Positions 47,040 to 59,155 of a stretch of DNA of 64,000 nucleotides are shown one piece after another. This stretch comes from Serpula lacrymans var. lacrymans S7.9 (Eukaryota; Basidiomycota; Agaricomycetes; Boletales; Serpulaceae). Position 1 is the first letter of the stretch; each line of letters begins with the position of its first letter. The position numbers and the translations under genes are program-made. The stretch is from positions 863,269-927,268 of the forward strand of contig NW_006763304.1 of the NCBI RefSeq assembly GCF_000218685.1, read 5' to 3'. The notes under the pieces are model-generated. The model was not told the DNA's origin and made no database searches. It was given only the letters and a program-made list of their open reading frames with translations.

Positions 47040-48050
47040 CTCGCTACTATTCATCCTTCAATATGAAGACCGCTCCTTTCCTGGGATGCCAAAAGGTAAC
47101 AGGGTCGACCTTTCCACTACTGTCACGGTGGTCAAAGCGACAATACACGGTCTGTAAAGGATTTAATGTCGTAACCTTCCTTTGCTTGTGGATCGCCTTG
47201 CTGATACATTGGAACAAACAGTCGTCCTTCATCATGACATAGAATCGACAAGGCACCCACCCAAGGACAGTAGAGAGAACGACGTTTTTTCCGTAGTCAA
47301 ACGTAAATGCACGGTCCGCAGACAATGAAAGATCATAACTTCCAATCTCATGCCCTGGAGCATCCTGTTGATAAAGGGGGGGGGGAATATCATGCCATTG
47401 TTTTCCAGGATCCAGATCGTCCGAGTGCCAGGATGAATGAGTGGGAGACAGACACTCTTGCCAGCCTTGGCACCATCGAAAGGGAAGACATGACCTGTGG
47501 TGGACGCAAGGTCATAGCTCCCACAGGATAATTTTCGTTATGTCTTCGCCTTTTCCCAAAATCCAGGCCGTCCTGGAACAGGATGGTGCAGAACAAGGTA
47601 GTCAAGCCTGCCCGAGTGATCATAGATCGAAGACGAAGACGCGAGCTCTAGGGGACCTGAAATCATACCCGCTGGTTCCACCACTAGTACTATCTAACCG
47701 GTAGATAGCAGTAAGTACTTCGTTTTTGTTTTATGATATCTGTACGACGGCGGGAGAGGACGAGATGGCTGAGTGGTCCTAGTACTAGTCAAAGGTGAAG
47801 ACGCCATCAACGGTGGATGAAAGGTTATAGTCGCCAATTCTGTGGACGATCCGTATATTGGAGTGAATTCCCCACTGCCATTTTTCTCGAGTATCGATAT
47901 GGGCCCAGTGTCAGGACAGCAGAAGACAAGACGGGTTTTCCCGAGTGATCATAGTCAAAGGCAAAAACACGAATTTTGGAGATAGTGTGTCATAGCCACC
48001 AATATCATCTCCAGGATCAAGAGAGTGAAAGAGTTCGGAGATAATCTTAA
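47040..48050 (-). pseudogene. decayed tandem-repeat protein (GYD...FDY-type repeats)
   Basis: Read on the minus strand, a motif of the form IGxYDLxSxxDRxFxFDYxxSGK appears at least four times at spacings of about 200-250 bp, for example GHEIGSYDLSLSADRAFTFD at about 47330-47280 and a copy with FAFDYDHSGK-like text near 47950. Frames shift and stops occur between the units. Such repeats occur in secreted or lectin-like fungal and bacterial proteins, from memory. The parent gene is not identified. Confidence 0.5.
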
Positions 48051-49012
48051 GTAAATCTCGTGTTAGTAGGTTAGCAGAGCAAGGGGAAGGAAGGAGCGTT
48101 TATGATTTACCAGAGTAGATTAAGAGGGAGTACCGGGGGATGTGGATGCAAGCAGTTCCGTGTACTTATGTGAGTCCTAGGTTATACCTCTAGAGAACCT
48201 TTCGCTTGATCAAAAAGGTGTCTAGATACACTGACAAGGAAATCAGTGGCAACGTTGCAAAGTGTACCTCTGCGTATCCAATAGTAGTATCAAATTGACC
48301 ATGGAAATTGGCATTCCTGCGCATGTTTATGCTGACTCGGAGGCGTACTGACAGCGACTTCTGAGTTTGGCTTTACCAAAAATGTAGGCCAAAAATTCCC
48401 CAGTATACGCCACGAAGGAGATCAAGGCTATATAAATAACAGGGACTCACCGAATAGTATTTCTGATATCTAGAGGCTTATAATGAGCCGCTGCATCTGC
48501 AACTCCAGCCCAGCCTCGATTGGAAGTGTTTGTGCTTCGCAATACGAGTTGCGGTACGAACTGCGCAGGAGAGGTTTGCTGCTCCATAAGGTGCTGCCGG
48601 TGATGTGTATGACAACCGGTGGTAATTGATGCGGCAGAGCTGCTACCATTGCTGGATGGTTACGGGCGGCAAAAGACCTATGAAGACCGGATTTAGACAT
48701 AAGCAATGACCGGAATAAATATAACTTTGATGCATATATAGGTTATGAAACTGGGGAAATCAAAACGACCTCGATGCTCCCACTCCCTCGCAAGACCACC
48801 ATCGATGACAGCGACGACGAGCACACCATCGAGCAATAGCGCGATGAGCGTCAGTCACGTACGTGCTAGTACTATATTGAATGGGATTAGATAAGCCGAG
48901 ATACTAGGCTGGGCGAATCGCGCCTAATGGTTAGCCCTTGGCACTTCGTCTGTCCTTTTTTCCGCTAGTTGGTAGATATCCTACAGCGGCCTTTCCGTTC
49001 TTTTCCTAACAC
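48051..49012. other. intergenic, KRE6 promoter side
   Basis: No coding motif was recognised. The part next to 49013 should be the promoter of the KRE6/SKN1 gene. A tatatagg sequence lies near 48736. Confidence 0.35.
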
Positions 49013-51870
49013 ATGGCTGATAGGTCTTCGCCGTCCTCGCCGTCCATGGCATCCTCATCGTCCTCGGGCAGCTCCCCTCGCTCGTCTGCAAGCGACAGCG
49101 AACCGAACGGCGTATCTCTCAACAGTAGCGATGCCCCTCAGACCGTCCATGACGTCCCTCAACCAGCAAACCAAAATGAATACGACGAATCGAACCCCAT
49201 AGTGTCTCCTCGCACACCGAGCTCGCTCACCTTTGACTTTCCTGAAATTCCAATCGTTAAATCTCCGTCACACTCGTTACCGCCCAACACTTTCGTATCC
49301 TCGCCTTTAAATCCCAACGCTCAGACCTCACCAGTTTCGCCTTTTTCTCGTTCTCTTCCACATTCGCGCTCAAGCATGCATTTCAACCGTGTTGCTTCTG
49401 AGGACTCTCAGGCTTTGGGTTCTCCCTTCTCCTCGCTTAATGGTACCCAGCGTGGTTCGATGGTCCTCTATCGCCTTGCCATCGAGGACGAACACGGCGC
49501 TTTACTCCCACCACGAAACATACTTCCGAATCGTAATTCGGTACACTCAAGCTATGGAGAGTCTATCTTTTCGCTTTCCTCAGACTCAAAGTACCCCTCT
49601 GCTCACCAGCAGCGAGGCCTTGTTCCTTATGCATACGATCCTGCCATGGACGACAAGGACACATTGGACGAAGAGGATCTCCTCCATGATCCCAAACACA
49701 TTATCTTTAAATCTTCATCTATGTTCCCTCTACGCGGCATGATCAACGTTGGCGTCTTGCTCGTCCTCATACTCGGTCTACTGTGTTTATTCATATTTTA
49801 CCCGGTGCTCAGTTACGTCCGCAATTACGACCACATGCAAGCAATTGATGGTAACATTATGATTAACGGAACAGGCCAAGCTCCTCTTCTGTTCGTCGTT
49901 TCAATTTGCTTTCTATTTCAGAGCGCCGGCTTATCGTGATAATGGTTCTATCTTTAGCATTCAACTACCTCGTCTTATCGACCCAGATACGCCAACATCT
50001 GCAAAGTCACGCACTGGCTTTGATGGTAATGAATACGAGCTGGTGTTCTCCGACGAGTTCGAACTAGATGGACGGACATTCTGGCCCGGTGACGACCCCT
50101 TCTGGGAAGCAGCCAACATGTGGTATTGGTCTACAGCAGATGAGGAATGGTACTATCCTGATCAGGTAACGACTGCAAATGGTTCGCTGGTCATCACGAT
50201 GGATCAAATACCGTACAACGGACTTAACTATCGTAGTGGAATGCTGCAAAGCTGGAATAAGTTCTGTTTCACCACTGGATACATCGAGGTGTCGGTGAGT
50301 TTACCTGGACCGAATGCCGAGACGCAAGGTTACGTGAGTGACCCTTCTTTTATTTCTCTTTTATTTCTTAGTTTTCTTCAGTGGCCTGGTGCATGGACCA
50401 TGGGCAATCTTGCCCGTCCAGGGTATGGCGCTACTACAGATGGTGTTTGGCCTTATTCGTAAGTTCGAATTCAAGAGCTTCCATGCAATTTTCCAGGCTG
50501 ATTGCTCGAATGGGATAGGTACGATTCTTGTGACGTGGGAACGTATCCAAATCAGACGCTGCCAGATGGATCAGGTCCCTCTGCCGCCATACATTCAGAC
50601 TCGTCCAAAGCGAAATATAACTTTGAACTGTCGTGGTTGTCCGGCCAAAGGTTATCGTGAGTACTCGTTGTGCCTCGTGATGAATATATCAGCAGACCAG
50701 TCATGCCAGGTCGTGTACCTGTCCAGGGGAAGATCACCCAGGCCCGTCCAATAATGTTGGCCGTGGCGCTCCGGAGCTTGATATCCTAGAAGTTGAGAAG
50801 AACAAATATGGTGACGGACAGGTTGTTTCTCAGTCCGCCCAGTTTGCGCCGTTCACCCAGGACTACCTTTTCAACAACGCTACAACTATTGAATGGGATG
50901 TCTATAATCCAGCTCTCACTGTTCCTAACCCATACAGGTGAGCCTTATGTGGTGACTTGTTTTCGATTTAATAACAGCCGAAATTGTCCATTTGCTTGTC
51001 AGAGGATCTGCTGTGTGAGTCAATTTCATCTTTACGGAGTAGTATTTTAATCGGGTCTATGATCACCAGTCAACAAGCTGTATCTGCCCTGACACAGCTT
51101 CCCGCCCCTATTTTCCAAGGTTCAGGACAGCAGTTTTCGACGTTTGGTAAGCGTATTTTCTATGGATTCAGTAGAGCAGTTTAATCTTTAATCTTTAACG
51201 TTCGATTAGGGTTCGAGTACTGGTCTGATCCTTCAAACCCACAGGCAGGCTACGTCACTTGGCAAACGAATGGATCGCAGACTGTTCGCATGGGAGCAGA
51301 TGCCATGGGGCCTGACCAAGGAACAAATGGTACTGGCGTTTCTCAGCGGCTAGTCTCTCTTGAGCCTATGGTATGTTTTTTTCTTCTTCTGTTTCTCCCA
51401 TCACAGCCTTGACACTCACCCATCGCATCGATAGTCCATCATTTTGAATCTCGGGATATCACGTGTGTCCTGATCCTTTATTGTTTTTATATACTTATTA
51501 AACGAGGTTCATTGGCAGCGAACTGGCAGACGATCGATCTAACGACGATGATCTTCCCTGCGCAGATGCTTGTGGACTACGTGCGAGTCTACCAAATCAA
51601 GGGGCAGACGAATATTGGGTGCAGTCCTCCTAACTTCCCTACCGCGGATTATATAAGCCGACATATGGACTCGTATTCAAGTGAGCCCTTCTTTGGTTGT
51701 GTATTTGGTTGAGATGTGGTTTTTGACGTTCGGACACTCTAGATTCCAATCTGACGTCTTGGAACTATCCAAAGCCCAAGAACGGAATGGTAAGTGACAT
51801 GTTTCCAATTACTTCGTCCAATCCTCCCCATATACTCAATACCTGTTTATAGTATTCAGGTGGCTGTTAG
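49013..51870 (+). CDS. beta-1,6-glucan synthesis protein KRE6/SKN1, GH16-like
   Basis: KRE6/SKN1 proteins are type II membrane proteins of the ER/Golgi needed for beta-1,6-glucan in the cell wall. From ATG 49013 a long Ser/Pro-rich cytosolic tail leads to one membrane segment ([20 protein letters not shown], about residues 242-261). The lumenal GH16-type domain follows: [56 protein letters not shown] and, across introns, [12 protein letters not shown] (the catalytic-like ELDILE motif). It ends with a small exon giving YSGGC and TAG at 51870, the family's usual C-terminus. Around ten introns. Intron 1, at about 49891-49921, would be only 31 nt if read as GT-AG in frame. Confidence 0.92.
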
Positions 51871-52577
51871 TTCTCGTAAGGGAAGGAAGATAACTCGGAC
51901 ATTGATCTAATCTTATCTGAATGTGAATATCGGACATGGCGCGGACTGGCTTGTCTTTTACTTATTCCTTTTATTCTTCCATCTCTTCCTTGGTTTTATA
52001 TTTTCGTTTTTCGTCTGTTATCGCTCACATTTTACTCGTCGCAGCTTACACTTTACTTGACAATGCAGAACCATATATTAACTTCCTCTTACTACTTTGT
52101 AATCATGATTGCGTTGCGTTAGCTTCGAATACTAGCTAGATGTGGACTTAAAGCCCTGTGTCTCGGTCATCGTTACTTTAATAGGTTGAGTGTTGAACGT
52201 CAAAATCGAACAATGGTTCTGAAGTACTACTAGTACTGCGCCGCGGGCGACGAAACGGTTGAAGGCGTGTGTCACGTTTACTGGTAGGTTGGCACTGACA
52301 GTGACGACGTCTGAGTATCTGTGGCTCTGAATCGAAGCCTCGAAGATAAGTAAAGCTTCATCTTTGAACATTCCTCATCCCATTTTTCGCCTCCTTTGAT
52401 GGGTTTACTATTAGCAACACTTTTATAATATTTACTGCAGGAATGGTTATCCAGCCTCAAGGAACTGCTCACCAGCTCTCATGATAATCACCTTTCCACC
52501 ATCACCACCTCACCACCACCACCTCTTCCTCCTCCTCTTTGCACCACCACCACCTATTCTTCATACCACTACCTCAG

Positions 52578-52622
52578 CTCCTCCTCCTCCTCCTCCTCCT
52601 CCTCCTCCTCCTCCTCCTCCTC
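52578..52622 (+). repeat. (CTC)n microsatellite
   Basis: About 15 uninterrupted CTC/CCT units, embedded in a longer CAC/CTC-rich tract (52497-52640). Confidence 0.95.
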
Positions 52623-52761
52623 ACCACCACCACCACAGCCACACCACTTAAGGGAGGACCCAGGCAATGTGTCAATGTGTTGTCTAGGCCCTCCCTTGAG
52701 TGTCTGCCTCTGGCATCACCCCCTGTCATATATATGGCAAGTGCGTGCATGGGGCATTGAA

Positions 52762-52860
52762 TGGTTTGGTTGGTTTGGTTCAGTCCAGTTTGAGCACTTA
52801 AACTGCAGGTTCAGTTTGGGGTTCAGACCAAATTGTCCAAGAACCAAACCAAACCAAACT
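52762..52860. repeat. inverted repeat with GGTTT/AAACC ends
   Basis: The left arm tggtttggttggtttggttc pairs with the right arm gaaccaaaccaaaccaaac. The spacer contains a second smaller pairing (cagtttg.../caaattg). It could be a small foldback transposon. No target duplication is evident. Confidence 0.55.
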
Positions 52861-53045
52861 TTGGCATCCCTACTTTCAATGCAACAAGAGAATTTCTATA
52901 GGCTAAGCTGTGCAAGGACATTTACATGTGTCAACTAATTGGCTTTGAGGAAGGGGTTGGCATCTGCTCTGTTGGTTTGGCATATGCACAACTTTATCTA
53001 TGGTGTCAAACAGTCCACATGGAAGTAGTATGATCAGGTCAAATC

Positions 53046-53788
53046 TGTAATAACCAAAGTTTGAATACTCTGGAGCACAACTCAGACAAGCAGAGAGGAG
53101 AGTGGAGGAGTGTAACGACCAAGAGTTTGTTACTCCGGCGCACAACTCAGACAAGCTATAGAGAGAGTGATGAGGGAGTGGTTACCCTTTAGGCTTCAAC
53201 AAGTTAGTTGTGAGGATACAACAGGAGGACTTGCTGAGGAGTCTCCTGGATCTATTGAGGTATATATACTACTACAGGTTGTTTGTACATGTTGTACTAT
53301 ATAGCTCCACTGCGTGAGAGACTTGTAGCTAAAATAAGAATAAAGGCAGTGTAGCACGAGAAGGTGGAGTTTGAACAAAATGGAAAGTGCTGCATGGCAC
53401 AATGTGTGAAAACTACAGTATAAAGTTAAAGAGGAGAATGAAAATTAAAGGTCCAAAAATTGTGTATTGTAACAAGGAGTGGATAAACTCCTTTGGGTAG
53501 GACTTGCTGGATCTATTAGGTATATATACTACTACAGTTTGTTTGTACATGTTGTACTATACAGCTGCTAAGGGTGGTGGCTGATGATGTCATAGGGTGC
53601 AGCCCTTGTGATCAGCTCCACCATGTGAGAGAGTTGTATCTACAAATAAAGGGAAGCAGTGCAGTGTGAGAAAGTGAATAATACAAGTGGAGTTTGAAAA
53701 TAAAAGAAGTGCCACATAGCACAAGGGTCTGAAAGAAGGTTGAAGTGGAGACTGAAAGTTAAAAGTCTGAAAATTGTGAACTGTAACA
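53046..53788 (-). mobile_element. LTR-S older copy, interrupted by another LTR-S
   Basis: The outer copy runs 53046-53110 and resumes at 53480 to 53788 (ending TGTAACA). It starts TGTAATAACCAAAG and contains the tatatata box and cagctccac blocks of the family. It is split by the younger copy at 53111-53474. No outer duplication found. Confidence 0.85.
53111..53474 (-). mobile_element. LTR-S younger copy inserted in an older LTR-S
   Basis: 364 bp starting TGTAACGACCAAGAG and ending TGTATTGTAACA, flanked by a perfect duplication aggag (53106-53110 and 53475-53479). It contains gaggacttgctgaggagtcc and tatatata. Confidence 0.93.
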
Positions 53789-53843
53789 CTACCCCCCTCC
53801 CAAGGCTCAACTTTCAGGCATTAGTTGAAAAAGGGAATTAAAA

Positions 53844-54834
53844 AACACTATCAGTATCAACACAGTTCCTTTATTGTCAGTCAGACATTCTAAAAAAATA
53901 TGTGTCCATAAAAATGATTCAAAAATCAAGAATAATCGCACTGTAAATGAATGTTCTGCTGAAAAAAAACAAACTGGAGCCACCAGTCCACCACCTAGTG
54001 CAAATCTGACAGTTCCATGGCCTTACCAATGGACTGGTTGCACTGGACCACCTGGTCAAACAAGGGAGGGAGGGGAGTAGTTCCAATTTGGAACAAGTGA
54101 GTCCCAGGCATGTGGTAGCTGTAGCTGTAGCGAAGACAATGGATGAAAGATAAATGTACCCAAGTGAATGGGACGGCGATGTACATGGGCAACGCAAGGG
54201 GATGAACCTTCTCCAGCTCAAAAACTACCCACCCACGCTCCAACCAGGCGAGACGAGCGACCGATGTTTTGATGGTATATGATGGAAGATCGACGCCATG
54301 AAGATGGACCTTTTGCCAAATTTGGACCGGCCGCCGGGGCTTTGCTGATATCAGCAGCGGCACATGGTGGTTGACTGATTGGCGACAGAAACGGATAGAA
54401 AGTGGTGACATCAGATATGGTGAGGGAGCAAAGAAGATGAGGAGGAGGAGGGTGGAGGTGACAAGGAGGTGAACCAGAATAGGGATCCAGAAGTGACTGT
54501 TGGGTGAGAATAAAAAAGAGAGTAAGGGTCCCATGGTGGGACTGAGTAAAGAAAAAAAAAGGTAAGGGAGGGCGACAAAAGCGAGGGTGCAATGTATAGC
54601 CAGTGGCGACGCGAAAATTTGCCGAAATGCCGAAAGTACCAAATGGAAAAGCAAAGGTGAACGCAACTGGATTGCCTAATAGAGGTGGTGCTGATCAGCC
54701 ACAAATTCGAAAAGGCAATATTAATTACTATACCACATGGCACTGTGCCTGTGTGGCGCAGAGGCGAGTCTTTTTGAATATTCGCTTCATTCTTGACACC
54801 TGTCCATGCTACCAATCAACTTTGGTGCATGACA
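53844..54834 (-). mobile_element. LTR-L copy E, 3'-truncated
   Basis: Starts TGTCATGCACC at 54834 on the minus strand and matches copy B until about 53844, where it stops before the TATA-like box. The missing 3' part means no duplication can be read. More diverged than copies B and C. Confidence 0.88.
53995..54534 (-). CDS. LTR-L ORF (copy E)
   Basis: 179 codons, open despite the divergence of this copy. It starts MGPLLSFLFSPNSHFWIPIL and ends KAMELSDLH. One codon shorter than copies B and C. By eye, in the stretch from QIGQQ to RLRY, about seven silent and eight amino-acid changes separate it from copy B, fewer replacements than expected for neutral drift. Confidence 0.5.
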   Translation of the reverse strand: MGPLLSFLFSPNSHFWIPILVHLLVTSTLLLLIFFAPSPYLMSPLSIRFCRQSVNHHVPLLISAKPRRPVQIWQKVHLHGVDLPSYTIKTSVARLAWLERGWVVFELEKVHPLALPMYIAVPFTWVHLSFIHCLRYSYSYHMPGTHLFQIGTTPLPPLFDQVVQCNQSIGKAMELSDLH

Positions 54835-57401
54835 TCCACGGACAACTTGAAATTGCAACTGTCCCCAGTTGCTTCCATAAAGGTAGGGTCATAGGGAACA
54901 AAACATGGCAACACATTAAGGGGTCATGTCAGCATAAAATTCATTCAGGTAAGTCATTAATCATTATCTTCATCATCTGAGTTGTCATGCTCATAGTCAG
55001 GTTCATCTTCTGGTTCATCTAGGTCGTTATCATGGTCATCCAGTTTGTCCAAGAGGGGCATAGAGTGGCGGTTGAAATAGGGAAGTACACCGCTAAATTT
55101 GACTCACACTTCAGTCATGTTTGACGAAAAATGTTGGTCATATATCAGTAATAAGCCTGATTAGTGCTTGGTGAAAGGTTTACCAAACAATTCAAGCCTA
55201 GCTTAGTACAATGTTGTGTCAAAGTCATTTATGGATAGCAAAAATTCCAAGGTCTACCAAAGGTATCTGGGTGGCACCGGAAGTATAGAGTAGCCGTTTC
55301 TAAGATATTTATAGAATTGATTTTTTTTATGGCTGAGCCAGTGGCGTCTCTTCAATGTTTATTATAGATGTTTTCTCATCATTGTACAGACCATGCATGG
55401 TCATCCATAAGAGCTTCACTATGAGTATGACTACAATGTAATTCTATTCTGGAAAGCAATCAAACCATTTCACAATTCAAGCACATCTCATGTCCCAATA
55501 GATTTACAAACTTATCAAAAAATTCATAGTACATTATCTGTAATAAGGACAAGGCAAGTACACAAAAGGACGAAGACCTAGATAGACCACAGCTTTGCCC
55601 AGCTCTATTGTGTTTGCGGAGACACGGAGTTTAAATGGCTTGCTTAATAAGTTGAGTTTAATTGTCTTATAATTATTGTCTTCGCTTCCCAGCCAGAACT
55701 TGCACCTCACCAATTTTCTTTCCCAATGGCAGGTTGATTGTCTTTGCTGTCGCAATTCCACTGATGACATGTTGCACTATTTGTACTTTGTTCTAGCTAT
55801 GGGCAAGTATTCAAAAACAGCAAGATCTTACTGCACCGACCAAAGAAAGCACTTATTCCACCTGGTCTGATGGAGACCGCTCTCACTAGGCTAGAATTGC
55901 TTTCCTGGTATATCCATTTGTTCACACATTCATTTATTTTCTGTTGTATGGTACAATAATACTGTGGCATGCTGTAGTACAAATTATCAATTATGATGAA
56001 GCTGTCAGGAAATCTGTCCACATGTCAAATACAAGTGCTTTTTTGCGTGTTACTACAGAGGCCCACAAGACACTACTGAGACATTCAAAAGGTGTTAATA
56101 TAACATTGTGGATACCGTATCAGTAAAACAAATGGACCAACTACGCCTGTCAACATACTTGGATCACTACACAAAGGCCTTATGCAACCCTTCTGTACTA
56201 CTGTGTGGGATGCATTATTAATACCTGTTTTACTGTTGTAGGTCATATGTCGACGAATCATGTCTTACAAATAGCTCCGCAGACCTTTGCGAGAGGTTGT
56301 GCTCGTTTACCCTTTCGGAGAGGTTGGACCGGATTAGCGGTGTAGGCGTTTGCAAATGGCTCTCGTTTTGAAACGGAGGCTGCCGAACGGGCCCTTAGTA
56401 AGGTAATTCTTTACGCCGGCTTGGCCTGTGCGTTGTTATTAACGTGGTTTTGTAAATAGTAGACCTTCGCCTCATGACCTGTTGTTTCAAAAGTCTTCTC
56501 GCTCGAAGCCTGTCATCTTCACTTCCTTAAAAGTGCAAACCTGCCGCCCTCATCATCATGAGGACCTGATGAGATACTTGATGCTCCATGAACCATGACA
56601 AGGTTCACGAGGGCCCCTATATTCAATATTCGTAGAAGGAAAGATGTACCCGGTATGCTTTCTTTTTACATCTAGTTCCAATTCAGCTCATAGATACGTA
56701 TAAATAGGGACACATCGCATAATACACGCGCTTGCATCTTCCATTCTCCACATCCACATACATATAGTAAGGATAATGCTTGGTATCGGGGCGGATGGGC
56801 ACATCAGGTATACCCCAAGTCATTGCTGGAAAGATCCAGATCTTCATCAGAATAGCCTGAGCGCCATCCGTCAAAACCTTTTGCATTCGATTCAATAAGT
56901 CGCCATACTTGCCATTCCTGACTGCCTCGAAGCCTCTTACTGTTTGATAAATAGCGTCGAAAACATGCAGAAATCGAGTGTTGTCTTCTTCGGACCTAGG
57001 CTATACCTTAGACTGCTTCCATGCTTTCATATCTGCCGAATAAACTGTGACCCCCCGTCAAACCTACCGATACACCCCATCCAGCTACCTCATGTCGCCG
57101 ATTTATCCGTATGGAGCTACATGACATGAGTTCAGCCTTATAAAATTGACCTGGATTCCACATCCCTTGTCGTCAACATACACTATCGCATTTGCTGCAG
57201 CACCATTTATCCCAAGAAACATCAACTTGGCGATCGTCAGAACACTTATAATCAAAATTTATATTGTCACCTAAAATCAACGTAAATCATGTTTCTTTCA
57301 GCTTCCTATATCAAAACTATTCCTTTCATTATGTTGGATGGCATTCTCTATGACTCGTCGAGTTTGCTAAATGCCCATATTGACATACTGCCCTTATCAG
57401 T
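54835..57401. other. 2.5 kb with coding-like remnants only
   Basis: At 55080-54970 on the minus strand an Asp/Glu-rich tail (DEPEDEPDYEHDN) looks like the end of a transposon ORF. At about 57020-56683 minus a frame with RGFEAVRNGKYGDLLNRMQK and YYMYVDVENGRCKRVYY, ending at a stop at 56683, looks like a real C-terminus but has no recognisable start or domain. It may be a decayed or undetected gene. 55.1-56.6 kb shows nothing else. Confidence 0.4.
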
Positions 57402-58720
57402 ATGCCTGACACGGCCGTTGTTTTGCCTGAAGTGTCGGCCTCCGCACTCACACCAAAAGCAGTATATAATGGGGGCTACGCCAACGCTACCGAAATCTGT
57501 GTGCGTGTTGCCAATGGCGGGGCAGGGCAGGCAGGGCTTATTGGTAATTGGGCGGACGCTTACATCCAGTATCGCGTCTCCCAAGGGTCCCAACCATTTT
57601 TGGTACGTACCAAATGATATTATTAGGATTATCGTTTTCTCACTTTAGCTCTCTCCCGCTGGCGTTTTTCTTGGATCGAATCGCTCGATTCCCTTATCCA
57701 TCACCATTGAATATATATCTGTTGAGGTTTCATAGGTAGCTTGGTACCTCGGTGATACGACGGAAAGCTTGGCATTTCTCGCAGAAGGCGAGGTTGATAT
57801 CGCCGTGACGTATAACAAAGCTGCAGAGGATCAGGCTATGAGGAGCAAGTCAGCTATCAGGAGGGAGTATGCATTTCGGGTGAGCTACCATTTTCCGTGT
57901 TCTAGACGCCGAGAACGCAGGCTAACGCCTGTCATCGAATTTATGGGTTTTTGATAGGACCATTTTCTATTGGCTGGTCCGACATCAGACCCAGCAGGTC
58001 TGGATAACATTACGGACAATGAGGACCGTGTACTTCTGATGTTCAACCAGATTGTATCAATGGGAAATAAGGATATCCTCGTACGTCATCTCAAGCAGCC
58101 TTCATACTAGAATGTTTACTGACATCGTAATCAATGCCTTACCAAGACACCTCCAACAGATCGCTCTGCTGTGAGGTTCCTCTCGCGATATGATAAGAGC
58201 GCGACCAATATCAAGGAAAGCCAGATCTTTTGTGAGATTGGCCAGGTATGCCCTTCATCGCATCAATGTCGGTTTTTGCTCGCTCCCTAAGTTGACAACC
58301 ACGACGTTGTAGGTTCCCTGGGCTTATGCATATTCCAAATGGTATCACCAATACCCACGCTTTCCTCTCGAAGCCCTTAGTGCAGCTTCCCTCCTCGCCG
58401 AATACACGCTCTCTGATCATGGCATCTGGCTTTCTTCGCCTGCCAATGTCAAATCCAACATGAAGATCTACGCTATAGGGTTGGACTCGGACTCAGATGC
58501 GGACGAGACGAACCCAGATATACTTCTTAATCCTGCTCACATTCTTCTTGGTGCACGTGCGGACGAGAAGTTCAAGGAGGAGTGCCAACACTTTATGGAC
58601 TGGGTGGTCTCGCCTGATGGAGGACAGAAGGTTATCAGGGAGTTTAAAAAGGAAGGGGAAGTTTTGTATTCGGAGGCACCAAAGGCTGCCCAGAGAAAAA
58701 TTCAACAGCGTCAGAAGTAA
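57402..58720 (+). CDS. periplasmic-binding-protein-like protein (tungstate/molybdate TupA-like fold)
   Basis: Five exons join in frame from ATG 57402. Motifs in order: VRVANGGAGQAGLI (ligand-loop type start), then across an intron VAWYLGDTTESLAFLAEGEV with DIAVTYNKAAE, DHFLLAGPTSDPAGLD, and GQVPWAYAYSKWYHQYPRFP. The C-terminal lobe has DWVVSPDGGQKVIREFKKEG and ends IQQRQK. This is the PBP-like domain related to bacterial TupA tungstate-binding proteins, found in fungi as stand-alone extracellular or cytosolic proteins. No clear signal peptide follows ATG 57402, so an upstream exon may be missing. The function in fungi is unknown to me, and ligand assignment is by fold only. Confidence 0.82.
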
Positions 58721-59155
58721 AATGCTTTGCGAGGATTGGGTAAAGAGTTTCAGAGCACGTTCTAGCTCTATGTGTATTCTCTGACATGTATTTGTAACTT
58801 GATGAAAGAAAGCTCTTCAACTGACGTGTGTACGAGGTATCTCTAGTATATAAAGGATGTTTCGCCAGTATTTGATCACATCATGTTTTATACGCAAGTC
58901 AATACTACATTGGCATGACTTCCGTCAACATCGCGTGTAATCGTCGTCTTGATCTCAAGTTTCGATTGTCCTCTGCTTCCCATACTTATATTTCTAGCAG
59001 ATATAAGCATCTTCCAGGCCCTCTCAATTGTACAAATGTTATTTCAGCCCTCGACTCTATCCTTCGATGCTCTAGTTTACAATTCACGATTCTCTTAGAA
59101 GCATCGATAAAATATACAATAACGTAGACCATAGACTGAGCGTTTAGCTCATAGC
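58721..59155. other. intergenic, convergent 3' ends
   Basis: Lies between the convergent PBP-like gene and peroxiredoxin gene. It should hold both terminators. Nothing else was recognised. Confidence 0.4.

Larger units (their letters stand above)
51871..53045. other. intergenic with microsatellite and inverted repeat
   Basis: Contains the CTC repeat at 52578-52622 and a hairpin-forming region at 52762-52860 (separate entries). No gene was recognised. A small ORF at 52539-52760 is an artefact of the repeat. Confidence 0.5.

Noticed and set aside
49389..49742. Second ORF overlapping KRE6
   Set aside because: Alternate-frame shadow of the Ser-rich tail coding sequence.
52539..52760. Leu-rich ORF over the CTC repeat
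   Set aside because: Product of the microsatellite reading frame, no other support.
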